This document shows, in pieces, positions 43,829 to 53,474 of a stretch of 64,000 nucleotides of DNA (within the stretch, counting starts at the first letter, position 1; each line of letters opens with the position of its first letter). The DNA comes from Roseomonas sp. CECT 9278 (GTDB lineage Bacteria; Pseudomonadota; Alphaproteobacteria; Acetobacterales; Acetobacteraceae): NCBI RefSeq assembly GCF_918698155.1, contig NZ_CAKKLX010000008.1:62001-126000 (forward strand), given 5' to 3'. The position numbers and the translations under genes were made by a program. The notes beneath the pieces are model-generated. The model was not told where the DNA came from, ran no database searches, and saw only the letters and a list, made by a program, of their open reading frames with translations.

Positions 43829-45052
43829 ATGGAGCTGACCCGCCGCAGTGCCCTGGCCGCCGGCACCGCCGCCGCGATCGCGCCGCTGAGCCGCGCCCGC
43901 GCGCAGGCGAACACGATCCGCATCGGCGTGCTGACCGACATGTCGGGCACCTACCGGGACAATACCGGCCCGACCTCGGTTGCCTGCACGCGCGAGGCAG
44001 TGGCCGAGTTCGGCGCCAGCCACGGCTTCACCGTGGAAGTGGTCGAGGCCGACCACCAGAACCGCCCCGATGTCGGCTCCAACATCGCGCGCCAATGGTA
44101 CGACCAGGGCGTCGATGTGATCGTCGACGTGCCGACGTCGTCGGTCGGGCTCGCGGTCAACCAGATCGCGCGGGAGAAGAACAAGGCCTACCTGAATGTC
44201 GGCTCCGCCACCGCGGACATGACCGGCCCCGCCTGTTCGCCCAACACAATCCACTGGGCCTACGACACCTACATGCTGGCGAAGTCGACCGGCGGGGCGA
44301 TGGTGCGCGCGGGCGGCGACAGCTGGTTCTTCATCACGGCCGACTATGCCTTCGGCCATGCGCTGGAACGCGACAACGCGAATTTCGTGCGCGCCGCGGG
44401 CGGGCGGGTCGTGGGGCAGGTGCGGACACCTTTCCCCGGCACCACCGACTTCAGCAGCTTCCTGGTGCAGGCGGCGGCGGCGCGGCCCAAGGTGATCGGC
44501 CTGGCGAATGCCGGCGCGGACACCGCCAACTGCGTGAAGCAGGCCGCCGAATTCGGCATCACGCGGCGCGGCATCAAGCTGGCGGCGCTGCTGCTGTTCG
44601 TGAACGACGTCCAGGGCATCGGCCTGCAGACCGCGCAGGGGCTGGTCTGCACGGAATCCTTCTACTGGAACACCAACGACAAGACGCGCGCCTGGACGCA
44701 GCGCGTCATCCGCCGCACGCCGACCAACTACCCGAACATGATCCATGCGGGCTGCTATTCGGCGACGCTGCATTTCCTCAAGACCGTGGCGGCGATGGGC
44801 GTGCCGGCGGCCAAGGCCTCGGGCCTCGAACTGATCAACCGCATGAAGGCCACGCCCAGCGAGGATGACTGCTTCGGCACTGGCACCATCCGCGCCGATG
44901 GCCGCCGCCTGATCCCGTCCTTCCTGTTCGAGGTGAAGTCGCCGGCCGAGAGCTCCGGCCCGTGGGATTTCTACAAGCTGCTGCAGACCACGCCGGCCAA
45001 CGAGGCATTCCGCCCGCTCGCCGAGGGGAACTGCCCGCTCGTGCGGAGCTGA
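43829..45052 (+). CDS. ABC transporter substrate-binding protein, array member 3
   Basis: 407 residues, RR at residues 5-6, SRARAQ cleavage. It has NTNDKTRAWTQRVIRRTPTN where members 1, 2, 4 and 5 have DLNDRTRAFT or a close variant, so it is the most diverged in the C-terminal lobe. The 173-bp gap before it is the longest inside the array and could hold an internal promoter; AACAGGAGGA is a strong ribosome site. Confidence 0.92.
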   Translation: MELTRRSALAAGTAAAIAPLSRARAQANTIRIGVLTDMSGTYRDNTGPTSVACTREAVAEFGASHGFTVEVVEADHQNRPDVGSNIARQWYDQGVDVIVDVPTSSVGLAVNQIAREKNKAYLNVGSATADMTGPACSPNTIHWAYDTYMLAKSTGGAMVRAGGDSWFFITADYAFGHALERDNANFVRAAGGRVVGQVRTPFPGTTDFSSFLVQAAAARPKVIGLANAGADTANCVKQAAEFGITRRGIKLAALLLFVNDVQGIGLQTAQGLVCTESFYWNTNDKTRAWTQRVIRRTPTNYPNMIHAGCYSATLHFLKTVAAMGVPAAKASGLELINRMKATPSEDDCFGTGTIRADGRRLIPSFLFEVKSPAESSGPWDFYKLLQTTPANEAFRPLAEGNCPLVRS

Positions 45053-45118
45053 CAGCCCGCCGCACCACGATCGACGCGCATCAAGACGCGGCAACACCAC
45101 AGGGAAGGACACCACGAC

Positions 45119-46351
45119 ATGACCGAGATCAACCGCCGGACCGTACTGGCCGCCGGCGCAGGACTGGGCGGGCTGCCGTTCACCCGCGCCCGCGCGCAGG
45201 CGGCCAACACCATCAAGATCGCGCTGCTGTGCGACTTCTCAGGCACCTATCGCGACGTGACGGGGCCGAACGAACTGGCCTGCGTGCGCCAGGCTGCCGC
45301 CGAATTCGCCAATCGCGGCTTCAACATCGAAGTCACCTTCGCCGACAACCAGAACCGCGCGGATGTGGGCTCCAATATCGCGCGCACCTGGTTCGACCGC
45401 GACGGCGTCGATTGCCTGGTCGATGGCGGGGCGTCGTCGGTCGCGCTCGCGGTCAACGACGTGGTGCGCGAGAAGAACAAGGTCTACGTCAATTCGTCCT
45501 CCGCCACGTCGGACCTGACGGGGCGCGCCTGCTCGCCCAACCTCGTGCACTGGACCTACGACACCTACATGCTGGCGAAGTCGACCGGCGGCGCCACGGT
45601 GCGCGCGGGCGGGGACAGCTGGTACTTCATCACGGCGGACTATGCCTTCGGCCATGCGCTGGAACGCGACACCGCGAACTTCGTCCGCCAGGCCGGCGGG
45701 CGGGTGCTGGGGCAGGTGCGCACGCCGTTTCCGGGCACGTCGGATTTCTCCTCCTTCCTGCTCCAGGCGCAGACCTCGCGCGCCAAGGTCATCGGCCTGG
45801 CCAATGCCGGCAGCGACACCATCAACTGCATCAAGCAGGCGGCGGAATTCGGGCTGACGCGGCGCGGCATCAAGCTGGCCTCGCTGCTGATGTTCATGCC
45901 GGACGTGCATTCGCTGGGCCTGGAAGCCACGCAGGGGCTGATCTGCACCGAGACCTTCTACTGGGACCTCAATGACCGCACCCGCGCCTTCACCAACCGC
46001 GTGCGCGCAAACCTGCAGCCCAACGTGCCGCTGTGCATGAACCACGCGGGCGGCTACGCCTCGGTGCTGCACTACCTGAAGGCGGTGGCCGACATGGGCG
46101 TGGCGCAGGCCAAGGCGAATGGCGCCGAGGTGGTGGCGCGCATGAAGGCGATGCCCTGCGACGATGACTGCTTCGGCCCCGGCAGCATCCGCCAGGACGG
46201 GCGCAAGCTGCACCCGGCCTATCTGTTCGAGGTGAAGTCGCCGGCCGAGAGCCGCGGCCAGTACGACTACTACAAGCTGCTGCAGACCACCGCCGGCAAC
46301 GACGCCTTCCGCCCGATGGCGGAGGGCAATTGCTCGCTGGTGCGCAGCTGA
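45119..46351 (+). CDS. ABC transporter substrate-binding protein, array member 4
   Basis: 410 residues, RR at residues 6-7, TRARAQ cleavage. Its N-lobe differs at the ligand-side position: NTIKIALLCDFSGTYRD and FADNQNRADVG replace the GVL and ADHQNRPDVG of the others, and DCLVDGGASSVALAVN replaces DVPTSS. These changes suggest a different ligand or affinity. Gap of 66 bp before it. Confidence 0.92.
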   Translation: MTEINRRTVLAAGAGLGGLPFTRARAQAANTIKIALLCDFSGTYRDVTGPNELACVRQAAAEFANRGFNIEVTFADNQNRADVGSNIARTWFDRDGVDCLVDGGASSVALAVNDVVREKNKVYVNSSSATSDLTGRACSPNLVHWTYDTYMLAKSTGGATVRAGGDSWYFITADYAFGHALERDTANFVRQAGGRVLGQVRTPFPGTSDFSSFLLQAQTSRAKVIGLANAGSDTINCIKQAAEFGLTRRGIKLASLLMFMPDVHSLGLEATQGLICTETFYWDLNDRTRAFTNRVRANLQPNVPLCMNHAGGYASVLHYLKAVADMGVAQAKANGAEVVARMKAMPCDDDCFGPGSIRQDGRKLHPAYLFEVKSPAESRGQYDYYKLLQTTAGNDAFRPMAEGNCSLVRS

Positions 46352-46421
46352 TCCTGCACCGATGACCACGCGGCGGCGCCGAACCACCGGCGCCGCCCAG
46401 CACGCAAGGGAGAACGGAGTG

Positions 46422-47633
46422 ATGCACGCCAGTCGCCGAAGCCTTCTCGCCTCCGCCGCGCTCGCGGCGCCGATCTCGCGCGCCCGCGCCCAGGGCGGCA
46501 CCATCCGCATCGGTGTGCTGACCGACATGTCGGGGCCGTATCGCGACACCACCGGTCCCGGCAGCGTCGTCATGACGCAGGCGGCGGCGGCGGAATTCGC
46601 CAATCGCGGTTTCACGGTCGAGGTGCTGCAGGCCGACCACCAGAACCGCCCCGATGTCGGCGCCAACCTGGCGCGGCAATGGTACGATCAGGGGGTGGAT
46701 GCGATCGTCGATGTGCCGACATCCTCGGTCGCCTTCGCGGTCAACACCATCGCGCGCGAGAAGAACAAGGTCTTCCTGAATTCCGGCGCGGCCAGTTCCG
46801 ACCTCACGGGCGCGCAATGCAGCCCGAACACGGTGCACTGGACCTACGACACCTGGATGCTGGCCAAGGGCACCGGGGCGGCCATCGTGCGCACCGGAGG
46901 CGACAGCTGGTTCTTCGTGACCGCCGACTACGCCTTCGGCCACGCGCTGGAACGCGACACCGCGAATTTCGTGCGTGGCGCGGGCGGGCGCGTGGTGGGG
47001 CAGGTGCGCTACCCGTTCCCCGCCACCACCGATTTCTCGGCCTTCGTGCTGCAGGCGCAGGCGTCGCGCGCCAAGGTGCTGGGCATGGCCAATGCCAGCA
47101 CCGACACGGTGAACACCATCAAGGCGGCGCGCGAATTCGGCCTGCACCGGTCGATGAAGTTCGCCGCCCTGCTGATGGGCGTGATGGACATCCACGCGCT
47201 GGGGCTGGAATCCGCGCAGGGGCTGCTGCTGACGGAATCCTTCTACTGGGACCTCAATGACCGCACCCGCGCGCTGACGCAGCGCACCCGCGCCGCCAAC
47301 CAGAACCGCCCGCCCGCCATGGTGCCGGCGGGCTGCTATGGCGCCACGCTGCACTACCTGAAGGCGGTGGCGGACATGGGCGTGGCCGCCGCCAAGGCCG
47401 ATGGCCGCGCCGCGGTGGCGCGCATGAAGGCGATGCCGACCGATGACGACGCCTTCGGCCCCGGGCGCATCCGCGAAGATGGCCGCAAGCTCCATCCGGT
47501 GTATCTGTTCGAGGTGAAGTCGCCATCCGAATCCCGCGCGCCCTTCGACTACTACAAGGTCGCCGCCACCACGGCCGCGGAGGAAGCCTTCCGCCCGCTG
47601 GCCGAGGGCGGTTGCTCGCTCGTGCGTTCCTGA
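46422..47633 (+). CDS. ABC transporter substrate-binding protein, array member 5
   Basis: 403 residues, RR at residues 5-6, SRARAQ cleavage. Resembles member 3 near the N-terminus (GTIRIGVLTDMSGPYRD, ARQWYDQGVD) but members 1, 2 and 4 in the middle (FYWDLNDRTRALTQR). The block NTIKAAREFGLHRSMKFAALL differs from the IKQAAEFGxTRRGIKL seen in the other four. Ends 17 bp before livH. Confidence 0.92.
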   Translation: MHASRRSLLASAALAAPISRARAQGGTIRIGVLTDMSGPYRDTTGPGSVVMTQAAAAEFANRGFTVEVLQADHQNRPDVGANLARQWYDQGVDAIVDVPTSSVAFAVNTIAREKNKVFLNSGAASSDLTGAQCSPNTVHWTYDTWMLAKGTGAAIVRTGGDSWFFVTADYAFGHALERDTANFVRGAGGRVVGQVRYPFPATTDFSAFVLQAQASRAKVLGMANASTDTVNTIKAAREFGLHRSMKFAALLMGVMDIHALGLESAQGLLLTESFYWDLNDRTRALTQRTRAANQNRPPAMVPAGCYGATLHYLKAVADMGVAAAKADGRAAVARMKAMPTDDDAFGPGRIREDGRKLHPVYLFEVKSPSESRAPFDYYKVAATTAAEEAFRPLAEGGCSLVRS

Positions 47634-47650
47634 CAAGGATCTGACTGCCC

Positions 47651-48547
47651 ATGCTCGAAATCATCGAGAACTTCCTCGGCATCCCGGCGCCGCTGCTGTT
47701 CGGGCAATTGCTGCTCGGCCTCATCAACGGCGCCTTCTATGCGATGCTCTCGCTCGGGCTCGCGGTGATCTTCGGGCTGCTCAACATCATCAACTTCACC
47801 CATGGCGCGCAGTTCATGATGGGCGCCTTCGTCGCCTGGATGCTGTTGGCCTGGGGGGGCTTGGGCTATTGGTGGGCGCTGCTGATCGCGCCGCTGATCG
47901 TGGGTGCCACCGGCGTGGTCATCGAACGGCTGATGATCAGCCGGCTTTACAAGCTTGATCACCTGTATGGCCTGCTGCTGACCTTCGGCATCGGCCTGAT
48001 CATCGAGGGGCTGTTCCGCAACCACTTCGGCTCCTCCGGCCTGCCCTACCGCATCCCCGCCGAGCTCTCGGGGGCGTGGGACCTCGGCTTCATGTTCATG
48101 CCGGTCTATCGCGGCTGGGTGGTGGTCTTCGCGCTGGCCTGCTGCCTCGCGACCTGGCTGGTCATCGAGAAGACGCGCCTGGGCGCCTATCTGCGCGCCG
48201 CGACCGAGAACGCCGCCCTGGTGCAGGCCTTCGGCGTGAACGTGCCGCGCATGATCACGCTGACCTACGGGGCAGGGGTGGCGCTGGCCGCACTCGCCGG
48301 CGTGCTGGCCGCGCCGATCTATTCGGTGAACCCGCAGATGGGCACCAACCTCATCATCGTGGTCTTCGCGGTCGTCGTGATCGGCGGGATGGGGTCGATC
48401 CTGGGGTCGGTCATCACCGGCTTCGGGCTCGGCATCGTCGAGGGACTCACCAAGGTGTTCTGGCCGGAGGCCTCGGCCACGGTCATCTTCGTCATCATGG
48501 CGATCGTGCTGCTGGCACGTCCCGCCGGCCTGTTCGGGAGGGCGTGA
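47651..48547 (+). CDS. livH: Branched-chain amino acid-type ABC transporter permease, LivH-like
   Basis: 298 residues, about eight transmembrane helices, with the family opening LINGAFYAMLSLGLAVIFGLLNIINFTHGAQFMMGA and the C-terminal GMGSILGSVITGFGLGIVEGL block. Only one LivH/LivM pair serves the five binding proteins upstream. Three bp separate it from livM. Confidence 0.94.
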   Translation: MLEIIENFLGIPAPLLFGQLLLGLINGAFYAMLSLGLAVIFGLLNIINFTHGAQFMMGAFVAWMLLAWGGLGYWWALLIAPLIVGATGVVIERLMISRLYKLDHLYGLLLTFGIGLIIEGLFRNHFGSSGLPYRIPAELSGAWDLGFMFMPVYRGWVVVFALACCLATWLVIEKTRLGAYLRAATENAALVQAFGVNVPRMITLTYGAGVALAALAGVLAAPIYSVNPQMGTNLIIVVFAVVVIGGMGSILGSVITGFGLGIVEGLTKVFWPEASATVIFVIMAIVLLARPAGLFGRA

Positions 48548-48550
48548 GCC

Positions 48551-49540
48551 ATGGCGTCCGAAACCACCGCCGGCGCGATCGCGCCCACCACCCGCGACGA
48601 GGGCGGCATCTGGGGCTTCTCGACCGCGCAGCTCGCGGCCCTGGGCGTGCTGGTCGCGTTCCTCGCGGTCGCGCCGTTCTTTCTCTACCCGGTCTTCCTG
48701 ATGAAGCTGCTGTGCTTCGCGTTGTTCGCCTGCGCCTTCAACCTGCTGATCGGCTATGTCGGACTGCTGAGCTTCGGCCATGCCGCGTATTTCGGCATGG
48801 GTGGCTACATCGCCGGCCACGCGGCGAAGGTCTGGGGCCTCAGCCCCGAGGTCGCGGTGCTGGCCGGTGCGGCCGTGGCCGGCCTGCAGGGCTGGGTGTT
48901 CGGCTGGATCGCGATCCGCCGGCAGGGCATCTACTTCGCCATGATCACGCTGGCGCTGGCGCAGATGATCTACTTCGTCTGCGTGCAGGCGCCCTTCACC
49001 GGCGGCGAGGACGGCATCCAGGCGATCCCGCGCGGCTCGCTGTTCGGCTCGGTCAGCCTGTCCTCCGACATGAACATGTACTGGTTCGTCGCCGCCATCT
49101 TCCTGGCCGGCTTCCTGGCCATCCACCGCATCATCCATTCGCCCTACGGCCAGGTGCTGAAGGCGATCCGCGAGAATGAACCGCGCGCCACGTCGCTGGG
49201 CTACCGCACGGATGACTACAAGCTGGTGGCCTTCATCCTGTCGGCCACGCTGGCCGGTGTCGCGGGTGGCGTGAAGTCGCTGGTCTTCGGCATCGCGACC
49301 CTGACCGACGTGCACTGGGCCATGTCGGGCGAGGTGGTGCTGATGACCCTGGTCGGCGGCCTCGGCACGGTGTTCGGCCCGGTTGTCGGCGCCGCGGTGA
49401 TCGTGACGATGCAGAACTACCTGGCGGAGATGGGCGCCTGGGTCACGGTGATCCAGGGCGGCATCTTCATCACCGTCGTGCTGGCCTTCCGGCGCGGCAT
49501 CGTCGGTGAGATCGCCAACCTGTTCCGGGTGAAGCTGTAG
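48551..49540 (+). CDS. livM: Branched-chain amino acid-type ABC transporter permease, LivM-like
   Basis: 329 residues. After an N-terminal hydrophilic stretch of about 25 residues come nine or ten helices, with the LivM blocks NLLIGYVGLLSFGHAAYFGMGGY, KAIRENEPRATSLGYRTDDYKLVAFILSA and GGLGTVFGPVVGA. Completes the importer. The gene pair at 49569 and 49928 follows on the same strand. Confidence 0.94.
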   Translation: MASETTAGAIAPTTRDEGGIWGFSTAQLAALGVLVAFLAVAPFFLYPVFLMKLLCFALFACAFNLLIGYVGLLSFGHAAYFGMGGYIAGHAAKVWGLSPEVAVLAGAAVAGLQGWVFGWIAIRRQGIYFAMITLALAQMIYFVCVQAPFTGGEDGIQAIPRGSLFGSVSLSSDMNMYWFVAAIFLAGFLAIHRIIHSPYGQVLKAIRENEPRATSLGYRTDDYKLVAFILSATLAGVAGGVKSLVFGIATLTDVHWAMSGEVVLMTLVGGLGTVFGPVVGAAVIVTMQNYLAEMGAWVTVIQGGIFITVVLAFRRGIVGEIANLFRVKL

Positions 49541-49568
49541 CCCGGCACGCAACGCGCGAGATGGCGGC

Positions 49569-49859
49569 ATGGCCAAGGCGTATTGGGTCGCAACCTATCG
49601 TTCGGTCGGCAACCCGGAGGCGGTTGCGGCCTATGCCGCGCTCGGCGGCCCGGCGCTGACCGCCGCCGGCGGCCGCATCCTGGCCCGCGGGATGCCCGCG
49701 CACCTCTACGAGGCCGGGTTGCAGCAGCGCACCGTGGTGATCGAATTCGACAGCGTCGATCAGGCGCGCGCCGCGCATGACAGCCCGGCCTACCAGGCGG
49801 CGCTTGCCGCGCTGGGTGACGGCGCGGTGCGCGACATCCGGATCATGGAAGGCGCCTGA
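49569..49859 (+). CDS. DUF1330 domain protein
   Basis: 96 residues, a ferredoxin-like alpha/beta dimeric barrel fold: KAYWVATYRSV, then ALTAAGGRILARG and RTVVIEFDSVDQARAAHDSPAYQAAL. DUF1330 proteins often accompany catabolic operons; biochemical role unknown. It begins 28 bp after livM and probably shares its transcript. Confidence 0.9.
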   Translation: MAKAYWVATYRSVGNPEAVAAYAALGGPALTAAGGRILARGMPAHLYEAGLQQRTVVIEFDSVDQARAAHDSPAYQAALAALGDGAVRDIRIMEGA

Positions 49860-49927
49860 CCGCCGGCGCGCTTGCCCGCGCCTGCGGCTCGCGCCACGCT
49901 GCACCGCAGCACAGCGGTGAGGCGATC

Positions 49928-51238
49928 ATGGCGGCGAAGAAATTCCACCTCGGCTGGTTCCTCCAGGGTTCCTCGGTGCAGGCCTGGGGCGAGGATTGGA
50001 CCGGCAATATCGGCACCGAATGGATGGTGCCGGAATTCTTTGTCGAGATGACGCGCAACCTCGAACGCGCCTGCTTCGACTACGTGCTACTGGAAGACAG
50101 TTCCTACATCGGCGAATCCTACGGCGGGTCGCGCGAGATCTACCTGCATCACGGCCTGTCCACGCCACGGCAGGACCCCTCGGTGGTGGCGGCGATCCTG
50201 GCGCGCGAGACGTCGCGCATCGGGATCGTCGCGACCTTCGGCACCTTCGCCTATCCGCCGTATCTGCTGGCGCGGCTGGTGGCGTCGCTCGACCAGGTCT
50301 CCTCCGGCCGGATCGGCTGGAACGCGGTGACCGGGTCGTCGGACTATGCCGCGCGCAATTTCGGCCTGGACGGGATGCCCCCGCACGACACGCGCTACGA
50401 CATCGCCGACGAATACATGGAGGTGGCGCGCAAGCTCTGGGGCAGCTGGGAGCCCGGCGCGATCGTCGCCGACCGCGAGAGCGGCATCTTGGTGGACCAC
50501 ACCAAGGTCCATGCGATCGACCATGCCGGCCAGTACTTCAAGGTGCGCGGGCCGCTCAATTCCGGTCCCTGCCCGCAGGGCCAGCCGGTCATCGCCCAGG
50601 CCGGCGGGTCGCCGCGCGGGCGGGAATTCGCCTCCCGCCATTCCGACACCATCGTGGCGATGGTGAAGGGCACGGCCGGAATGAAGGCCTATCGCGACGA
50701 CATCCGCGCGCGGATGGTCGCGCACGGTCGCAACCCGGACGACTGCAAGGTACTGTTCCTGGTCTCGCCGGTGCTGGGCGATACCGAGGAAGAGGCCCGC
50801 GCCCGCCACAAGCGCCGCCTGGCCACCACCGAGGAGGAGATCGCGCGGCGCCTCGCGCATCTGTCGAAGATCACCAACCTCGATTTCGGCGCGCTGCCGC
50901 TCGACAAGCCGCTGGGCAGCCTGACCACGAACGGCCACCAGCAATCGCTCGACGAATTCCTGCGCAAGGCCGGCAACAGGACGTTGCGCGAGGCCGCCGA
51001 GATCTACTCGGACGCCGGCTCCATCCCGCTGGTCGGCACGCCGGCGCAGGTGGCGCAGCAGATGGGCGCGGCCATGGAGGAGATCGGCGGCGACGGCTTC
51101 CTGATCACCACCAACCAGACCTCGCGCCGCGTCATCGCGGAGATCGCCGACGGGCTGGTGCCCGAGCTCCAGCGCCGCGGCCTGACGCGCCGGTCCTACG
51201 ACCACGCGATGTTCCGCGACAACCTGCTGGCGTTCTGA
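49928..51238 (+). CDS. LLM-class flavin-dependent monooxygenase (NtaA/DszA family)
   Basis: 436 residues, a bacterial luciferase-like TIM barrel of the NtaA/SnaA/DszA branch: WTGNIGTEW near residue 22, LLEDSSYIGESYGGS, PRQDPSVVAA, RIGWNAVTGSSDYAARNFG and the FMN-side QAGGSPRGREFA. Such two-component enzymes use FMNH2 and oxygen to cleave C-N or C-S bonds in compounds such as nitrilotriacetate or sulfones. No flavin reductase gene is adjacent. Being downstream of the Liv-type importer, it may act on what that importer brings in; inference. Confidence 0.88.
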   Translation: MAAKKFHLGWFLQGSSVQAWGEDWTGNIGTEWMVPEFFVEMTRNLERACFDYVLLEDSSYIGESYGGSREIYLHHGLSTPRQDPSVVAAILARETSRIGIVATFGTFAYPPYLLARLVASLDQVSSGRIGWNAVTGSSDYAARNFGLDGMPPHDTRYDIADEYMEVARKLWGSWEPGAIVADRESGILVDHTKVHAIDHAGQYFKVRGPLNSGPCPQGQPVIAQAGGSPRGREFASRHSDTIVAMVKGTAGMKAYRDDIRARMVAHGRNPDDCKVLFLVSPVLGDTEEEARARHKRRLATTEEEIARRLAHLSKITNLDFGALPLDKPLGSLTTNGHQQSLDEFLRKAGNRTLREAAEIYSDAGSIPLVGTPAQVAQQMGAAMEEIGGDGFLITTNQTSRRVIAEIADGLVPELQRRGLTRRSYDHAMFRDNLLAF

Positions 51239-51300
51239 ACCGGGCGCAGCCGTCCGGGCGTGGCCGGCGGGGCTGGCGCCGGACCGCCGCGCGGCGGGTA

Positions 51301-52227
51301 TCAGCCCGTCTTCGGCCCGTAGACATCCGGCACGTACAATTCGCGCGGCAGCGTCGCGCGCTCGTAGTTCGGGTTGAACACGCGCTCGGGCAGCACGACG
51401 GGTTCGTGCGGCACCTCGCCATAGGGGATGACCGACAGCAGGTGCGCGATGCAGTTCAGCCGCGCCAACTTCTTGTCGTTGCCTTCCACGATGGTCCACG
51501 GCGCCTCGGCGATGTTCGTGCGCGCGAACATGTCCTCCTTGGCCTTGGTGTACTTCTCCCACCGCACGCGCGACTGCAGGTCCATCGGCGAGAGCTTCCA
51601 CTGCTTGATCGGGTCGTGGATGCGCATCAGGAAGCGGAACTGCTGTTCCTCATCGGTGATGGAGAACCAGTACTTCACCAGCACGATGCCCGACCGCACC
51701 AGCATGCGCTCGAACTCCGGCACGTCGCGGAAGAATTCCTCGACCTGGTTCTCGCTCGCGAAGCCCATCACGCGCTCGACGCCGGCGCGGTTGTACCAGG
51801 ACCGGTCGAACAGCACGATCTCGCCGGCGGCGGGCAGGTGCGGGACGTAGCGCTGGAAGTACCATTGCGACTTCTCGCGTTCGGTGGGGGCGGGCAGGGC
51901 GACCACGCGGCAGGACCGCGGATTCACGCGCTGGGTGATGCGCTTGATGACGCCGCCCTTGCCGGCGGAATCGCGCCCTTCGAACAGCACCACCAGCTTC
52001 AGGCCCTGGTGCGCCACCCAGTCCTGCAGCTTCACCAGCTCCGACTGCAGGCGCAGCAATTCGCGGAAGTAGAAGGCGCGCTCCAGCGTCGCCTTCTTCC
52101 GCTTGCCCAACAGCGCGCGCAGCTCCGCCGGGATGCGCGCGTCGTCGATCTCCTGCTCCAGCTCCTCGTCGAAATCATCCTCGAGTTCGAGGTCGAGCCA
52201 AGGGCGGTCATCGGCGTGGTCGGTCAT
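51301..52227 (-). CDS. ppk2: Polyphosphate kinase 2
   Basis: 308 residues. Walker A FEGRDSAGKGG and Walker B/lid FDRSWYNRAGVERVMGF, then PIKQWKLSPMD and WTIVEGNDKKLARLN, are the PPK2 hallmarks. The N-terminus is acidic (residues 8-28). Class I PPK2 enzymes transfer phosphate between polyphosphate and nucleoside diphosphates, commonly making ATP/GTP. Start at 52227; an earlier frame start adds 19 residues. Stands alone. Confidence 0.94.
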   Translation of the reverse strand: MTDHADDRPWLDLELEDDFDEELEQEIDDARIPAELRALLGKRKKATLERAFYFRELLRLQSELVKLQDWVAHQGLKLVVLFEGRDSAGKGGVIKRITQRVNPRSCRVVALPAPTEREKSQWYFQRYVPHLPAAGEIVLFDRSWYNRAGVERVMGFASENQVEEFFRDVPEFERMLVRSGIVLVKYWFSITDEEQQFRFLMRIHDPIKQWKLSPMDLQSRVRWEKYTKAKEDMFARTNIAEAPWTIVEGNDKKLARLNCIAHLLSVIPYGEVPHEPVVLPERVFNPNYERATLPRELYVPDVYGPKTG

Positions 52228-52388
52228 GCGGCGGCTCTCGGATACGGTGCGGCGGTGCGGGCGCAACGCGCGGTCGGGGAACATGGCTGCGCCGGGTCGC
52301 GCGACCCGGCCGGCCGCCGCTGTAGCGCCTTCGCGCGATGGCGGTGTGACGGTTCCGCGTCAGTCCCGCGAAACGCCGCCGAAGGGGC

Positions 52389-53357
52389 TCAATCCGCGAA
52401 GGACCCCGCGGCGGTGATGATCGGGCGCCAGCGCGCGATCTCCTCCGCATGGAAACGCCGATGGAAGGCCAGGCTGGCGCGTTCCGGCGTGGCCGGGTCG
52501 GTCACCAGCTCGGCGAAGCGCGTGCGCAGGCGTTCGTCCTGCAGGGCCAGCAGCAGCGCGGCGTTCAGGCGCTGCTGCACCGCCTCCGGCGTGCCGGCGG
52601 GCGCATAGAGGCCGTGCCAGGTGCTCATGGTGATCGCCGGCGCGCCGGCCTCGGTGGTGGTGGGGATGGCGGGCAGGCCGGCCAGCCGCTGCGGGCTGGT
52701 CACGCCATAGGCGCGCACCCGGTTGTCGCGGATGAAGGGCGCGGTGTTGGTGGCCTGGTCACACAGCAGGTCGAGCCGCCCGGCCATGAGCTCCGTGATC
52801 GCCGGCGCGGTGCCGCGAAAGCCCACGATGGTGGCGCGGTTGCCGGCGGCCTGTTGCAGCAGCAGCCCGCACAGGTTGGCCGCCGAACCGAGGCCCGCGG
52901 TGCCAAGGTTCAGCGCCTCGCCGCGCCGGTTCAGCTCGGCCACCAGCCCGGCCAGGTTCTCCGCCGGGAAGCCCGGCTTGGCGATGATCGTCATCGCCGC
53001 ATCGGACACCAGGCCGAGCGGCGCGAAGCCGTTCAGCGTGTCGAAGGACAGGCGGCGGAACAGCGTCGCGCCGGCCGCCATGCCGACATTGGTCATCAGC
53101 AGCGTGTAGCCGTCGGGCCGCGCCTGCGCGACGCGCTGCGCGCCGACATGGGCGGGGCCGATATTCTCGACCACCACGGGCTGCGGCAGGTGCTTGCCCA
53201 GGGCTTCCGCGACCAGGCGGGAGATCACGTCGGTCGGCCCGCCGGCGGCGGCGCCCGCGACGATGGTGATGGTGCGGGACGGGTAGTCCTGCGCCAGCGC
53301 GGGTGATGCGAGCATCAGGGCGGCCGCGGCCAGGGCGGTCCTGCGGGAAGGGGTCAT
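52389..53357 (-). CDS. TctC/Bug-type solute-binding protein
   Basis: 322 residues with an N-terminal signal (RRTALAAAALMLASPALAQ). Bug-family blocks: YPSRTITIVAGAAAGGPTDVISRLVA, VVVENIGPAHVGAQRVAQARPDGYTLL and IPTTTEAGAP. It binds carboxylates in the periplasm for a tripartite tricarboxylate transporter, but no TctA/TctB membrane genes lie here; orphan Bug proteins are common in this kind of genome. Confidence 0.92.
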   Translation of the reverse strand: MTPSRRTALAAAALMLASPALAQDYPSRTITIVAGAAAGGPTDVISRLVAEALGKHLPQPVVVENIGPAHVGAQRVAQARPDGYTLLMTNVGMAAGATLFRRLSFDTLNGFAPLGLVSDAAMTIIAKPGFPAENLAGLVAELNRRGEALNLGTAGLGSAANLCGLLLQQAAGNRATIVGFRGTAPAITELMAGRLDLLCDQATNTAPFIRDNRVRAYGVTSPQRLAGLPAIPTTTEAGAPAITMSTWHGLYAPAGTPEAVQQRLNAALLLALQDERLRTRFAELVTDPATPERASLAFHRRFHAEEIARWRPIITAAGSFAD

Positions 53358-53474
53358 GGCGGTTCCTCCGGCGCGATCCCGTTGGCCGGGCCGTCGCTGA
53401 GGCAATCGCAGCATCTTTCGGGGGCGCCGTCATCCCGGCCCGGGGCCGATGGAACGGCGCTGTCCGCCTGCATG

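Noticed and set aside
49996-52608. An 870-residue plus-strand open frame
   Set aside because: It lies out of frame over the flavin monooxygenase and antisense to ppk2, with no recognisable domain.
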